64,000 nt of DNA from an uncultured Phascolarctobacterium sp. (GCA_947630795.1 CANRJC010000009.1:25206-89205), one strand, 5' to 3'; counted from the first letter of the stretch, positions 26,276-35,821 are shown. A program made the numbers and translations. The notes: generated from the sequence alone by a model not told the origin.

Positions 26276-27481
26276 TCAAAGAGCCAAGAGCTGCGGCTCG
26301 CAGGCGGCCAATTTTTCCCGCCAAGCGAGCTGATAAGGAGCGCCTCCCTGAGCGCAGTCTTCTTTGCCGCCGCCCCGGCCTCCCAAAGCTTCGTTGAGCA
26401 GCTTCATATAGGCTCGGCAGTCGGCGCCGCTGCCGCTGCCTCTTACCACCGTGTAATTGAGCCGCTCTCCCGCCGCTACGGCGACGATGCTGACGGTGTC
26501 GGGCAAAAGGCCCAGCTTGGGCAGCAAAAGTTTTCCTTCTTTGCCGTCCCCCTGTTCCAAACAAAGGGTGAGCAGTTTGCTGCCGTCGGCTTTGCTCTTC
26601 GCCTTCTCTAAAGCTTCGGCCAATTTCAGATCGAGGAACATGGCAGCCGCCGCTTTGTTCTGTTCGTGCAAGGCGGCCATATCTTTTTTCAATTTTCCCA
26701 AACGCTCCGGCACTTGCTCCGGCTTGCAGGCCAAGTCCTGAGCCGCCGCCGCAAGCTGAGCGTTCTTGCGGTCCGCATCCAAAAGGGCCCGCTTGCCGCA
26801 CAAAAATTCCACCCGGCAGCCTTCTTTGTGTTTTTCGGAGCGGATGACCTTCACGCTGCCCAACATGCCGGTGAAAGGAGGATGCAGACCGCAGCAGGTG
26901 CACATGTCCGCATCTTCTACGGCCACGATGCGCAGAATGCCGGTGAGCTTGCTGTTGAATTTTCTCATTTTGTCTTTTAAGAGAGCGGCTTCCTTGCTGT
27001 CCATATAGCTGACGTGCACGGGCCGGTCCTCCCAAATTATCTCGTTGGTGAAAAGCTCTGCCTGCAACAAGTCTTCCATCGACAAATTTTTGTCCAGGTC
27101 GATGGTGACGAAGTCTTCGTTCATGTGAAAGCCGATGTTGTTGGCCTGAAAAAGTTTGAAGCAGGCATAGCTCAAAAGATGCTCGCCCAAATGCTGCTGC
27201 ATCCTATCAAGACGAACGGGCCAATCGACATTGACTTCCGCTTCGCTGCCCACTGCAAGAGGCCGGTCGCATTCGTGGAAGATCTGCTCTCCTTTTTCGA
27301 AAACATACGAGCAGACCGCGTCTCCTATCTTGCCCTTATCGCTGAGCTGCCCGCCCCCTTCGGGATAGAGCACCGTCTTATCCAATTCTATGAGGAATTT
27401 TTTCCCTTGGGCTGTGCAGGAGAGCACCGTGGCTTGGCAGCTGCGGAGCATGGGATCGTTCTCGTACAATTTTTCCGTCAT
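26276..27481 (-). CDS. Alanyl-tRNA editing protein (AlaX, long form)
   Basis: Free-standing editing enzyme that hydrolyses Ser- or Gly-tRNA(Ala). The 401-residue protein has the editing zinc motif HLGEHLL (HxxxH), the second ligand set CTCCGLHPPFTG, and a C-terminal DHHA1-like region with GGRGGGKEDCAQGG. That layout matches the long AlaX group (alanyl-tRNA synthetase C-terminal half). The start codon is preceded by GGGGTGG. Confidence 0.92.
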   Translation of the reverse strand: MTEKLYENDPMLRSCQATVLSCTAQGKKFLIELDKTVLYPEGGGQLSDKGKIGDAVCSYVFEKGEQIFHECDRPLAVGSEAEVNVDWPVRLDRMQQHLGEHLLSYACFKLFQANNIGFHMNEDFVTIDLDKNLSMEDLLQAELFTNEIIWEDRPVHVSYMDSKEAALLKDKMRKFNSKLTGILRIVAVEDADMCTCCGLHPPFTGMLGSVKVIRSEKHKEGCRVEFLCGKRALLDADRKNAQLAAAAQDLACKPEQVPERLGKLKKDMAALHEQNKAAAAMFLDLKLAEALEKAKSKADGSKLLTLCLEQGDGKEGKLLLPKLGLLPDTVSIVAVAAGERLNYTVVRGSGSGADCRAYMKLLNEALGGRGGGKEDCAQGGAPYQLAWREKLAACEPQLLAL

Positions 27482-27567
27482 AATTTACCACCCCTCGTTT
27501 TACTATTGTATCACTAAGGGCCCCTTTTATGATATAATCAAAAAAGAATTTTCCGCAAGGAGCTCAT

Positions 27568-28236
27568 ATGTTTCATTATCTTCTTTTCGATCTGGACGGC
27601 ACCCTCACCGATTCCGCCGAAGGCATCACCAAATGCATGCAGTACGGCCTCTCTTTTGTGGGCATCCATGAGCCCGATCGAAAAAAATTGGAAGTTTTCG
27701 TAGGCCCGCCTCTGCGGGCCACCAGCAGAGAAGTGTACGGCCTCACCGCCGAAGAGGCAGAGCTCTGTCTGCAAAAATATCGGGAGCGTTACGGCAGCGT
27801 CGGCATGTACGAGAACCGAGCTTACGACGGCATGGCAGAACTTTTGGCCGAGCTGCGGGCCGACCCTCGGCGGCCGGTGCTGGCCATCTGCACCGGCAAG
27901 CCGGAAGTTTACGCCCGCCCCATCGCCGAACGTTACGGCCTCACTCCCTATCTCGACGACATCGTCGGCTGCGATCTGGAAGGTAAACTGGATCAAAAGC
28001 GGCTGGTGGTGGCAGAAACTTTTCGCCGTTTGGGCATCGACGAGCAAGAGAAAAAACGCGCCGTCCTCATCGGCGACCGCAAAGAAGATGTGCTGGCCGC
28101 CCACGCCTGCGGCATCAAATGTTTGGGAGTGGGCTACGGCTTCGGCAGTTTCGAAGAATTGAGCGCCGCCGGCGCCGACTTTTACGTGCCCACGGTGGCC
28201 GAGCTGCGAAAGGAACTTTTCTTATGTCTGGAGTGA
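27568..28236 (+). CDS. HAD hydrolase, phosphoglycolate phosphatase-like
   Basis: A 222-residue HAD phosphatase. Motif I is LFDLDGTLTDSAEG, the cap region has FVGPPLR, motif II is ICTGKPEVYARPI with the Lys, and the last motif is AVLIGDRKEDVLAA. Similar proteins include PpaX and Gph; the true substrate is open. AAGGAG precedes the ATG. Its end overlaps the DUF1638 gene by 13 bp. Confidence 0.88.
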   Translation: MFHYLLFDLDGTLTDSAEGITKCMQYGLSFVGIHEPDRKKLEVFVGPPLRATSREVYGLTAEEAELCLQKYRERYGSVGMYENRAYDGMAELLAELRADPRRPVLAICTGKPEVYARPIAERYGLTPYLDDIVGCDLEGKLDQKRLVVAETFRRLGIDEQEKKRAVLIGDRKEDVLAAHACGIKCLGVGYGFGSFEELSAAGADFYVPTVAELRKELFLCLE

Positions 28237-28892
28237 TCTACAGCTGCCCCACCCTGCGGGGGCCGTTGCTTTCTGCTTTAAAGAAAGCGGGCAATCCTTC
28301 TCCCGTTTATTTTTTGCCCCAAGCTCTCCACAGCGACCCGCAAAAACTGCACGCTTATCTGCAGGAACGCTTGGATAATATCTTTAACGTGGAGCGGGTG
28401 GTGCTGTGTGTGTCCGGCTGCGGCGGCGCCACCGTCGGTCTCGCGGCGAAAAATGCGGAGCTCATCGTCCCCCGCACCCGCGACTGCATCGATCTTCTTT
28501 TGTCCGGCGACGATTACCGCACCGTACCGAGAAAAAGGCGGGTCTATATGACCGAAGACTGGCTGCGCCACATGGAAAACAGCGATATCAGCCTCCCCAA
28601 GCTCTGCGCCGCCAAAGGAGAAGCGGGAGCCAAAGCGTTTTTGAAAAAACTTTATCGGGGTTTTGAAGAATTCATCGTCATCGATAGCGGCGAAAACGAT
28701 GTGGCTGCCATCCTCGCCGGCCTCGCTCCCTATTTAGAAGCCATCGGCGGCCATGCCCGGGTGGTGCAAGGCGAGCATCGCATCATCAAAGAATTGGCGG
28801 AAGAAAAATACGGGCACAATTTTTTGCGCATCAAAAAAGGCGAAACTGTCCCCGCCGGCTTCTATCCGCCCAACCCCGGCCCGGAGGCATGA
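28224..28892 (+). CDS. DUF1638 domain protein
   Basis: A 222-residue soluble protein matching the DUF1638 family, with the opening VIYSCPTLRGPLLSALKKAG, the Gly-rich SGCGGATVGL loop, the RTRDCIDLLL motif and YMTEDWLRH. Family members have no settled function; the conserved Cys and His residues suggest a metal or one-carbon link, as seen for relatives near corrinoid genes (general knowledge, not seen here). I set the start at 28224, overlapping the HAD gene, since upstream codons in this frame are Arg-rich shadow sequence. Confidence 0.82.
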   Translation: MSGVIYSCPTLRGPLLSALKKAGNPSPVYFLPQALHSDPQKLHAYLQERLDNIFNVERVVLCVSGCGGATVGLAAKNAELIVPRTRDCIDLLLSGDDYRTVPRKRRVYMTEDWLRHMENSDISLPKLCAAKGEAGAKAFLKKLYRGFEEFIVIDSGENDVAAILAGLAPYLEAIGGHARVVQGEHRIIKELAEEKYGHNFLRIKKGETVPAGFYPPNPGPEA

Positions 28893-28941
28893 GCATGCTC
28901 TTTTCGGCGAAAACTTTTTTGCAAAAAACGGGAGGCCGCCG

Positions 28942-29754
28942 ATGAGCACCGTCAATGTCACCATGCTGGCCAGCGGCAGCAAGGGCAACGCCGCCCTCAT
29001 CAGGCTCGGCGTTTCCTTTTTTCTCATCGACTTGGGCCTCAGCTGCCGCGAATTACAAAAAAGGCTGAAGCAAGTGGGCCTCGCCATCGAGCGAATAGAA
29101 GCGGTCTTCATCACTCATTATCACAACGATCACATCAAAGGCTTGGCCGCTTTTTTAAAAAATTACAAGATCCCCGTTTACGCCACCAACGCCGCTTGGC
29201 GGGAGATCGCCTATCGTCTCAACATCCCCCTCACCTCCGCCTGCTCGCTTTTGCCGGAGGAAGCGGAAGTGGCGGGAGTCAAAGTAGAAACTTTCCCCGT
29301 CCCTCACGATGCCGCAGAGACCAAAGGCCTGCGCCTCAGTTTGGGGGACGAAGCCTGCGTATATATCAGCGATGCCGGCTGCGTCACCCCGGAGATGGCT
29401 GCCGCCGCAGAAGGAGCCGCCGTGTTGGTCATCGAAGCCAATCACGATGTGGCCCTCTTGAAAGCCGGCAGCTACCCCGCCCAATTGAAGCGGCGCATCT
29501 TGGGGCGGCGGGGCCACTTGGCCAACGGCGCCGCCGCCGAGTTCGTCGCCGCTTTAAAGCGGCCGCCCCGCACCGTCATCCTCGCCCATTTGAGCGCCGA
29601 AAACAATCGGCCCGCTTTGGCTTTGCAAGCCATGCAAGACGCTCTCGCGAACAAAGAAGGCTCTCCTTTGCCGAACATTTTGGTAGCCGCTCAAGATAAG
29701 ATCGTCGGCACCGAGCTGCCGGAGCAGCCCTCTGTTTTTGCCGACGAAAAGTGA
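28942..29754 (+). CDS. MBL-fold hydrolase, YycJ/WalJ-like
   Basis: A 270-residue metallo-beta-lactamase fold protein. It opens with NVTMLASGSKGNAALI, has the zinc motif ITHYHNDHIKGL (HxHxDH) and later VLAHLSAENN. These match the YycJ/WalJ group, an exonuclease-like family often near HtrA and rlmH in Firmicutes, as here. The ATG at 28942 has GGGAGG six bases upstream; an upstream in-frame ATG would overlap the DUF1638 gene widely. Confidence 0.9.
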   Translation: MSTVNVTMLASGSKGNAALIRLGVSFFLIDLGLSCRELQKRLKQVGLAIERIEAVFITHYHNDHIKGLAAFLKNYKIPVYATNAAWREIAYRLNIPLTSACSLLPEEAEVAGVKVETFPVPHDAAETKGLRLSLGDEACVYISDAGCVTPEMAAAAEGAAVLVIEANHDVALLKAGSYPAQLKRRILGRRGHLANGAAAEFVAALKRPPRTVILAHLSAENNRPALALQAMQDALANKEGSPLPNILVAAQDKIVGTELPEQPSVFADEK

Positions 29755-29924
29755 AGCTGTCTTTAAGAACGCTCTGCCTTTTATTTTTCTTCGCAAATTT
29801 TTCTTCGTTGTTCTTCGTCCCGGCGGCAGTTTTTTTAAACTTGCCGGCTCGGACGCTCTTACGATAAGCTCACGCGATCCTTTTGAGGCTGTAAGATCGC
29901 ACAAGAGACAAAGGAGTGACAAAC

Positions 29925-31025
29925 ATGCTCAAAACGTGGAAGAAAAGCAGTCAATTCATCATCTGCGGCACGGTGCTGACCACCCTGCTGCTGGCAGGCT
30001 GCAACAATAACACCAACGCCGCCCCTGCCCAAAAAGAGGGGGCCGTCGCCAAAAAAGAAGCGCCTCTCAGCGGCGCCCGCAACACCCCCATCGTAGCCGC
30101 AGCCAAAAAAGTGGGGCCGGCCGTGGTGGGCATCACCAACAAAGCCTATATCCGCGACTTTTTCAACCGCGTGCAGCTGCGGGAGAGAGGCACCGGCTCC
30201 GGCGTCATCTACGACAGCAAAAACGGTTACATCGCCACCAATAATCACGTAGTGGAAGGGGCCAGCGAGATCGTGGTCAGCCTCACCGACGGCCGCAGCG
30301 TCAAAGGCAAGGTGTTGGGCGCCGATGCCGCCACCGATCTGGCAGTAGTGCAGATCGAGAGCAAAGATCTTCCCCAAGCCGTCTTCGGCGACAGCGACAG
30401 CCTGCAGGTGGGCGAGCCCGCCATCGCCATCGGCAATCCTCTGGGCCTGGAGTTTCGGGGCAGCGTCACCGCCGGTGTGATCAGCGCTTTGAACCGCACC
30501 ATCAATTTAGGCGAGCGTAAGTTCAATCTTATCCAGACCGATGCGGCCATCAACCCCGGCAACAGCGGCGGTGCTTTGGTCAACGCCGACGGAGAAGTAG
30601 TCGGCATCAACAGCGCCAAGATCGTAGTGGGCGGCGTGGAAGGCATCGGCTTCGCCATCCCCATCAACACCGCCAAACCCATTTTGGACGAACTGGCCGA
30701 CAGAGGCCGCATCGCTCGGCCTTATCTCGGCGTCTCTTTGATGGATAAAGATGTAGCCGAACGTTACGGTTTCGACATCGATCTCCACGGCGGTATCTTT
30801 TTGGTGAAAGTGCTGGCCAACGGCCCCGCCTATAAAGCGGGCCTGCGCAGCGGCGACATCATCCTCAGCTTCGACGGCAAGAAAGTCAGCCGCTATCAGG
30901 AGCTCACCGAAGCCCTCGCTCAGCACAAAGTGGGCGATCGGGTCGGCCTCACTGTTTGGCACGAAGGAGCCGAAGTGAGCCGCACCGTCGTTTTGGAAGA
31001 AGTGCCGAAAAATTACGGCAACTGA
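29925..31025 (+). CDS. HtrA/DegP-type serine protease, lipoprotein
   Basis: A 366-residue envelope protease. The N-terminus has a lipobox TTLLLAGC (Cys near residue 26), unlike the transmembrane anchor of most Firmicutes HtrA proteins. The trypsin-like triad is His in ATNNHVVEG, Asp in ATDLAVVQIE and Ser in NPGNSGGALV. One PDZ domain follows (about 265-360, with GPAYKAGLRSGDIILSFDGK). The ATG at 29925 suits the AAAGGAG site; an upstream GTG overlaps it. It runs straight into rlmH. Confidence 0.93.
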   Translation: MLKTWKKSSQFIICGTVLTTLLLAGCNNNTNAAPAQKEGAVAKKEAPLSGARNTPIVAAAKKVGPAVVGITNKAYIRDFFNRVQLRERGTGSGVIYDSKNGYIATNNHVVEGASEIVVSLTDGRSVKGKVLGADAATDLAVVQIESKDLPQAVFGDSDSLQVGEPAIAIGNPLGLEFRGSVTAGVISALNRTINLGERKFNLIQTDAAINPGNSGGALVNADGEVVGINSAKIVVGGVEGIGFAIPINTAKPILDELADRGRIARPYLGVSLMDKDVAERYGFDIDLHGGIFLVKVLANGPAYKAGLRSGDIILSFDGKKVSRYQELTEALAQHKVGDRVGLTVWHEGAEVSRTVVLEEVPKNYGN

Positions 31026-31027
31026 TC

Positions 31028-31507
31028 TTGAAGATCACCATAGCCTGCGTAGGCAAGATCAAAGAAAAATATTTAGAGGCGGGCATCGCCGCTTATCTCA
31101 AACGGCTGGCCCCCTACGTGCGGGTGAGCATCGTCTCATGTCCGGAAGAAAAAATGCCCCTCTCTCCCGGCCCTGCCGAAAAAGCAGAAGCCTTAAAGAA
31201 AGAGGGCCGGCGTTTGGGTGCTCTCATCCCTAAAGATGACTACGTTATCTTGCTGGATCTGAAAGGCGAGCAGCTCACTTCGCCTCAACTGGCGGCAAGA
31301 TTGGCGGACTTGGCTCTCTCCGGCTGCAAAGGTCTCTCTTTCGTCATCGGCGGTCCCTTCGGGCTGAGTGACGAATTGAGAGAGCGCTCGCAACTGCGGC
31401 TGAGCTTTTCAGCCTTCACCTTCACTCATCAAATGATCCGTCTTTTGTTGTTGGAGCAGCTCTATCGAGCTTATAAGATCAACAGAGGCGAAAAATATCA
31501 TTGGTAA
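31028..31507 (+). CDS. rlmH: 23S rRNA (pseudouridine1915-N3)-methyltransferase
   Basis: SPOUT-class methyltransferase acting on the assembled 70S ribosome. The TTG start at 31028 gives exactly 159 residues, the standard RlmH length, and lies two bases after the HtrA stop. Visible motifs: KITIACVGKIKEKYL at the start, the SAM-binding FVIGGPFGLSDE and the C-terminal FTFTHQMIRLLLLEQLYRAYKI followed by GEKYHW. The TTG start and weak ribosome site suggest translational coupling to HtrA. Confidence 0.96.
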   Translation: MKITIACVGKIKEKYLEAGIAAYLKRLAPYVRVSIVSCPEEKMPLSPGPAEKAEALKKEGRRLGALIPKDDYVILLDLKGEQLTSPQLAARLADLALSGCKGLSFVIGGPFGLSDELRERSQLRLSFSAFTFTHQMIRLLLLEQLYRAYKINRGEKYHW

Positions 31508-31527
31508 TCATTTAAAACGATAATTTA

Positions 31528-31567
31528 AAAGGGCTCAGGCCTTTGCCTGAGCCCTTACTTTATTTTT
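31528..31567. terminator. Bidirectional terminator
   Basis: AAGGGCTCAGGC (31529-31540) pairs perfectly with 31545-31556 around a CTTT loop, then a T-rich run. It ends rlmH and, on the minus strand, the liv operon. Confidence 0.85.
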
Positions 31568-31757
31568 CGACCGGTTTCTCGATGGCCTTAGCGGCCTTCA
31601 AAAATTTGTTTCTGGGCAGCAACACGTAGTGGCCGCAGCCTTGGCACTTCAGCCCTATGTCCATGCCCACCCGTGTTATCAGCCACAGAGAGCTGCCGCA
31701 GGGATGGCTCTTTTTCAAACGAGCCACATCGCCCACGCCGAAAGCAGCCGACAGCAT
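31560..31757 (-). CDS. DUF951 family protein
   Basis: A 65-residue protein matching DUF951, a small Firmicutes family: FGVGDVARLKKSHPCGSSLW, then LKCQGCGHYVLLPRNKF. The Cys in HPCG and the CxxC could bind zinc. Function unknown; some relatives lie near chromosome-partition genes. It is coupled to the CBS-ACT gene by a TGATG overlap, making it the last gene of the liv operon. Confidence 0.88.
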   Translation of the reverse strand: MLSAAFGVGDVARLKKSHPCGSSLWLITRVGMDIGLKCQGCGHYVLLPRNKFLKAAKAIEKPVEK

Positions 31758-32410
31758 CAGCTGACACCGTGCATCGTCATCACGTCGGAAACTTCATAGC
31801 CTGCTTCCCGCAGTTCTTCTATGATGTCCATGCCGTTCAGAGTAGCTCGGGCCACGATCTCCGCTTTGCCGTTGCCCAAAGGTTTGCACAGCAGGGAGAG
31901 GATGTTGGCCTTATTATCTCTGAAAAGCCCGGCCACATCCGCCAGCACGCCCACTTCATCGGGCACGATCAAAGAGATGCGGGTGCAGGGTTTATCCACG
32001 CTCATGCTCTGAGCAAAGGCCCTGAACATATCGTTTTGAGCGATGATGCCCACCAGCTTGAAATTGTCGTCCACTACCGGCAGGGCGTTCACCCTCATCT
32101 TGTAGAGGTTGAAGGCCACGAACTCGATAGAATCGGAGGCATTGACGGCGGTGATGTTGCGGGTCATCAGATCTTTGACCCGCAGCCGGCCCAAAAGATA
32201 GTTGGCTTCGTACTTGCTGAGGGTGCTGTCGAGAGAGGGGGAAGCCTGACCGATATCGGTGGCCGTTATCATGCCCCTTACCCGCATCAGATCGTCTACC
32301 ACCGGCAGCGAACGCAGATTTTTGCCCCGCATGGCCTCTCTGGCCTCCAAAATGGTCTGATCCTCTTTGACGGTGACTACCTCTTTGGTCATAAAGTCTT
32401 TAACCAGCAT
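31757..32410 (-). CDS. CBS-pair and ACT domain protein, AcuB-like
   Basis: A 217-residue soluble protein. Two CBS motifs span about residues 1-135 (MLVKDFMTKEVVTV and RVKDLMTRNITAVNA starts), followed by an ACT domain with ISLIVPDEVGVLADVAGLFRDNKANILSL. CBS pairs bind adenine nucleotides and ACT domains bind amino acids. Its place 20 bp after livF suggests it senses a branched-chain amino acid together with energy state, which is inference. AGGAGG precedes the ATG. Confidence 0.88.
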   Translation of the reverse strand: MLVKDFMTKEVVTVKEDQTILEAREAMRGKNLRSLPVVDDLMRVRGMITATDIGQASPSLDSTLSKYEANYLLGRLRVKDLMTRNITAVNASDSIEFVAFNLYKMRVNALPVVDDNFKLVGIIAQNDMFRAFAQSMSVDKPCTRISLIVPDEVGVLADVAGLFRDNKANILSLLCKPLGNGKAEIVARATLNGMDIIEELREAGYEVSDVMTMHGVS

Positions 32411-32430
32411 AGTTCCTCCTAACCGGCAGC

Positions 32431-33135
32431 TTAGCCGCCCAAATACGCCTTGCGCACCGCTTCGCTGCTGGCCAATTCTTTGGCCGTGCCGCTCAAAGTG
32501 ATACGCCCCGTCTCCAGCACATAAGCTTTGTCGGCGATGGAGAGCGCCATGTTGGCATTTTGCTCCACCAAGAGAATGGTAGTGCCGGAGGCGTTGATCT
32601 CTTTGATGATGTTGAAGATCTCCTTGACCAAAAGCGGCGCCAAGCCCATGGACGGCTCGTCCATCAAGAGCAGTTTGGGTTTGCTCATCAACGCTCTGCC
32701 CATGGCCAGCATCTGCTGCTCGCCGCCGGAGAGAGTGCCGGCCAACTGTTCTTTCCTCTCCAACAATCTGGGGAAGCTCTCGAAGACCTTCTTCATGTCC
32801 CGAGCGATCCCGTCTTTATCCTTGCGGGTATAAGCGCCCATTTCCAAATTTTCCAAAACCGTCATATTGGCAAAGACCCGGCGGCCTTCAGGCACTTGGC
32901 AAAGGCCCATGCTGACGATCTTATGAGCCGGTTTGCCGGTGATGTCCTTATCGTCGTAGATGATACTGCCGCTTTTGGGTTTCATCAAACCGGATATGGT
33001 GCGCAAAGTCGTGGATTTGCCGGCGCCGTTGGACCCAATCAAAGCCACTATCTCGCCGTCTGATACTTCCAAACTGATCCCCTTGATGGCGTGGATGGCC
33101 CCGTAATAGACGTTGATATCTTTTACCTGCAGCAT
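32431..33135 (-). CDS. livF: Branched-chain amino acid ABC transporter ATPase LivF
   Basis: A 234-residue ATPase of the HAAT importer. Walker A is GSNGAGKSTT, the signature is LSGGEQQML and Walker B LLLMDEPSMGLAP; the MGLCQVPEGRRVF segment is typical of LivF. Its ATG overlaps the livG stop as TGATG, which decides the start at 33135 over longer in-frame options. Confidence 0.95.
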   Translation of the reverse strand: MLQVKDINVYYGAIHAIKGISLEVSDGEIVALIGSNGAGKSTTLRTISGLMKPKSGSIIYDDKDITGKPAHKIVSMGLCQVPEGRRVFANMTVLENLEMGAYTRKDKDGIARDMKKVFESFPRLLERKEQLAGTLSGGEQQMLAMGRALMSKPKLLLMDEPSMGLAPLLVKEIFNIIKEINASGTTILLVEQNANMALSIADKAYVLETGRITLSGTAKELASSEAVRKAYLGG

Positions 33136-33911
33136 CAGTTGATCACCTCCTCGCCCAAGTAGGCCTCGATGACCCGCCGATTGTGCTTGATCTCTTCCGG
33201 CACGCCCTCGGCGATCTTCATGCCGTATTCCAGCACGTAAATGCGTTCGCACACGCCCATCACCAAACTCATATCGTGCTCTATCAGAAGGATGGACAGG
33301 GAGAAGCGTTCTCTTATCCAGCGGATCAACTCCATCAGTTCGTGGGTCTCCTGGGGGTTCATACCGGCGGCAGGCTCATCCAAAAGCAACAGTTTCGGCT
33401 CCGTGGCCAAAGCTCTGGCGATCTCCAGCCGCCGCTGCTGCCCGTAAGGAAGGTTCTTCGCCGTTTCCTGAGCAAAATCCTCTAAGTGGAAGATCTTCAG
33501 CAAGTCCATGGCCTTTTCGGTGATATAATGCTCTTCTTTCACATATTTGCCGTCCCTGATGATGGCATCGGCCAGATTGTAGGAAACGTGCATGTTGTAA
33601 GCGATCTTGACGTTGTCGACGACGCTGAGCTCGCTGAAGAGACGGATATTCTGAAAGGTGCGGGCCATGCCCATCTGGGTGACCTGATAGGACTTATGGC
33701 CGCTGGACTTTTTCCCGTCGAAATACACTTCGCCTTCGGTAGGAGTATAAACGCCGGTTATCATGTTGAAGACAGTGGTCTTGCCTGCGCCGTTCGGCCC
33801 GATGAGGCCCACCAACTCGCCCTTGTCGATGTGCATGGTCAAGTTGGAGACAGCCCGCAGTCCTCCGAAGATCATGGAGATGTTATCTATTTTCAGCAAG
33901 GTCTCAGCCAT
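33135..33911 (-). CDS. livG: Branched-chain amino acid ABC transporter ATPase LivG
   Basis: A 258-residue ATPase. Walker A is GPNGAGKTTVFNMITG, the signature region PYGQQRRLEIARAL, Walker B LLLLDEPAAGMNP; MGMARTFQNIRLF and the AYLGEE C-terminus are LivG hallmarks. It pairs with LivF on the LivHM channel. Its start overlaps livM by 8 bp. Confidence 0.95.
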   Translation of the reverse strand: MAETLLKIDNISMIFGGLRAVSNLTMHIDKGELVGLIGPNGAGKTTVFNMITGVYTPTEGEVYFDGKKSSGHKSYQVTQMGMARTFQNIRLFSELSVVDNVKIAYNMHVSYNLADAIIRDGKYVKEEHYITEKAMDLLKIFHLEDFAQETAKNLPYGQQRRLEIARALATEPKLLLLDEPAAGMNPQETHELMELIRWIRERFSLSILLIEHDMSLVMGVCERIYVLEYGMKIAEGVPEEIKHNRRVIEAYLGEEVIN

Positions 33912-34845
33912 TTTGCCTGCCTCCTAACCTGAACATCTTGCGGCTCAGTTCCTCACTGCCGAAGAGGCCCTGCGGCCGACGCAGCATCAGCACTATCATG
34001 GTGACGGAATAGATGACCATGCGCCACTCGGGAAAATCCGACAGATAGGCGCTGATGAAGGTGAGCAAAGTGGCTCCGCAGATGGAGCCGGTCATGGACC
34101 CGAGGCCTCCCAGCACCACCATAGTCAAAATATCGAAGGACTTCATGAAAGTGAAGGTGGCGGGATGAGCCAAGAAAAAGTAATGACTGAAGAGGCAGCC
34201 GGCCGTACCGGCGAAAGAAGCGCCCAAAGTGAACGCCATCACTTTATACTTGGTAGTGTTGATACCCATGGTATCGGCAGCGATCTCGTTCTCCCTGATG
34301 GCCAAGCAGCAGCGGCCGGGAGCGCTGTTCTTGAAGTTTTTGATGAAGAAGATGATCGCGATCATCAGCCAGAAAGCCACAGTAAAGTTGGTAAAACGAG
34401 GAATGCCCATCAAGCCGGAAGCACCGCCCACATAGTCGATGTTGAGGATGCAGATGCGGATGATCTCGCCGAGGCCCAACGTAGCGATGGCCAAATAGTC
34501 TCCGTCCAGACGCAAAGTAGGCAGGCCGATCAAAAAGCCCAGCAGACCGGCGCTGACGGTAGCTACCACCAGACCGAGAGCGAAGGGCAGCCCCAGTTTG
34601 ACGGTGATCACCGCCCCGGTGTAGGCTCCCACTGCCATGAAACCGGCATGGCCGATGGAGAACTGGCCGGTATACCCGTTGATGAGGTTCAGGCTCACCG
34701 CCAGAATGATATTGATGCAAATGAGGACGATGTTCAATTCCCAGAAGGGACCGATGACCTCGACGGCGATAAGGCCCTGCACCACGGCGTAGATCAGGAC
34801 GCAGGCGATGATGGCCTTCAGATCGAACTTACGAATAGGATCCAT
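33904..34845 (-). CDS. livM: Branched-chain amino acid ABC transporter permease LivM
   Basis: A 313-residue membrane protein with about eight to nine spans. The LNLINGYTGQFSIGHAGFMAVGAYTGA segment and DYLAIATLGLGEIIRI are the conserved LivM loops, and RENEIAADTMGINTTKYK is the cytoplasmic coupling helix. It lies 12 bp after livH. Confidence 0.94.
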   Translation of the reverse strand: MDPIRKFDLKAIIACVLIYAVVQGLIAVEVIGPFWELNIVLICINIILAVSLNLINGYTGQFSIGHAGFMAVGAYTGAVITVKLGLPFALGLVVATVSAGLLGFLIGLPTLRLDGDYLAIATLGLGEIIRICILNIDYVGGASGLMGIPRFTNFTVAFWLMIAIIFFIKNFKNSAPGRCCLAIRENEIAADTMGINTTKYKVMAFTLGASFAGTAGCLFSHYFFLAHPATFTFMKSFDILTMVVLGGLGSMTGSICGATLLTFISAYLSDFPEWRMVIYSVTMIVLMLRRPQGLFGSEELSRKMFRLGGRQNG

Positions 34846-34857
34846 AGCGCTGCCTCC

Positions 34858-35748
34858 TTATACTTTTTCCCGCACATTCTTGCCCAACAGGCCGGTAGGC
34901 TTATAGAGCAGAATGAGGATGAGGATGGCGAAAGCAGCCGCATCTCGGAACGTGGAAGAGATGAAACCGCTGACCAGAGCCTCCACCACGCCTAAAATGA
35001 TACCGCCGATCATGGCGCCGGGGATGATGCCTATGCCTCCCAGCACTGCCGCCACGAAAGCTTTCAAACCGGGCATCATGCCCATCAGGGGATCGATGGA
35101 GTTGTAATAAACGCCCACCAGCACGCCGCCGGCCGCAGCCAGCGCCGAACCCAAAGCGAAGGTGGTGGAGATGACGCGGTCGATATCTATCCCCATGAGC
35201 CTGGCCGCATCGGCATCAAAAGACACGGCCCGCATGGCCTTGCCGGCTTTGGTCTTGTTGACGATGTAAGTGAGCACCGTCATGAGGATGATGGCGCTGA
35301 TCAAAATGACCAGCTGCTGACTGTTCATCACCAGCGGCCCCATATTGTACACCGTCGCCGCAAAGATAGAGGGGAAGGTGCGGGGCTGAGGGCTCACGAA
35401 AAGGATCATGGTGTATTCCAAAAAGAAGGATACGCCGATGGCGGTGATCAAAATGGCGATACGGGGAGCATTGCGCATAGGCCTGTATGCCACTCTTTCG
35501 ATGATGATGCCTGCCAAAGCCGCTCCCACCATCGCGAAAATAATGGCCGGAAAGAAGGACAGGCCCAAAGCGGTAGTGGCAAAAAAGCCCAAGTAGGCAC
35601 CCAGCATATAGATATCACCGTGGGCGAAGTTGATCAGTTTGATGATGCCGTAGATCATGGTATAGCCCAAAGCGATGAGCGCATAGATGCTGCCCAGGGA
35701 TATGCCGTTGATCAGTTGCTGGCAAAGCTGACCGAAAAAAGTGTCCAT
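34858..35748 (-). CDS. livH: Branched-chain amino acid ABC transporter permease LivH
   Basis: A 296-residue membrane protein. LINGISLGSIYALIALGYTMIYGIIKLINFAHGD is the standard LivH opening and ALGGIG-type loop AVLGGIGIIPGAMIGG the coupling region. It follows livK after a gap that holds an intercistronic hairpin. Confidence 0.94.
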   Translation of the reverse strand: MDTFFGQLCQQLINGISLGSIYALIALGYTMIYGIIKLINFAHGDIYMLGAYLGFFATTALGLSFFPAIIFAMVGAALAGIIIERVAYRPMRNAPRIAILITAIGVSFFLEYTMILFVSPQPRTFPSIFAATVYNMGPLVMNSQQLVILISAIILMTVLTYIVNKTKAGKAMRAVSFDADAARLMGIDIDRVISTTFALGSALAAAGGVLVGVYYNSIDPLMGMMPGLKAFVAAVLGGIGIIPGAMIGGIILGVVEALVSGFISSTFRDAAAFAILILILLYKPTGLLGKNVREKV

Positions 35749-35795
35749 AGCTGACCTCCGAAGCCGGCTGTGCCGGCTCTTTCTTAATTAAGAGA

Positions 35796-35821
35796 GAGGC
35801 TGTTGCCAAAACAACAGCCTC
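35796..35821 (-). terminator. Intercistronic hairpin between livK and livH
   Basis: GAGGCTGTTG (35796-35805) pairs perfectly with CAACAGCCTC (35812-35821). No T-run follows on the minus strand, so it is probably an mRNA-stabilising or attenuating hairpin that raises binding-protein over permease levels. Confidence 0.65.
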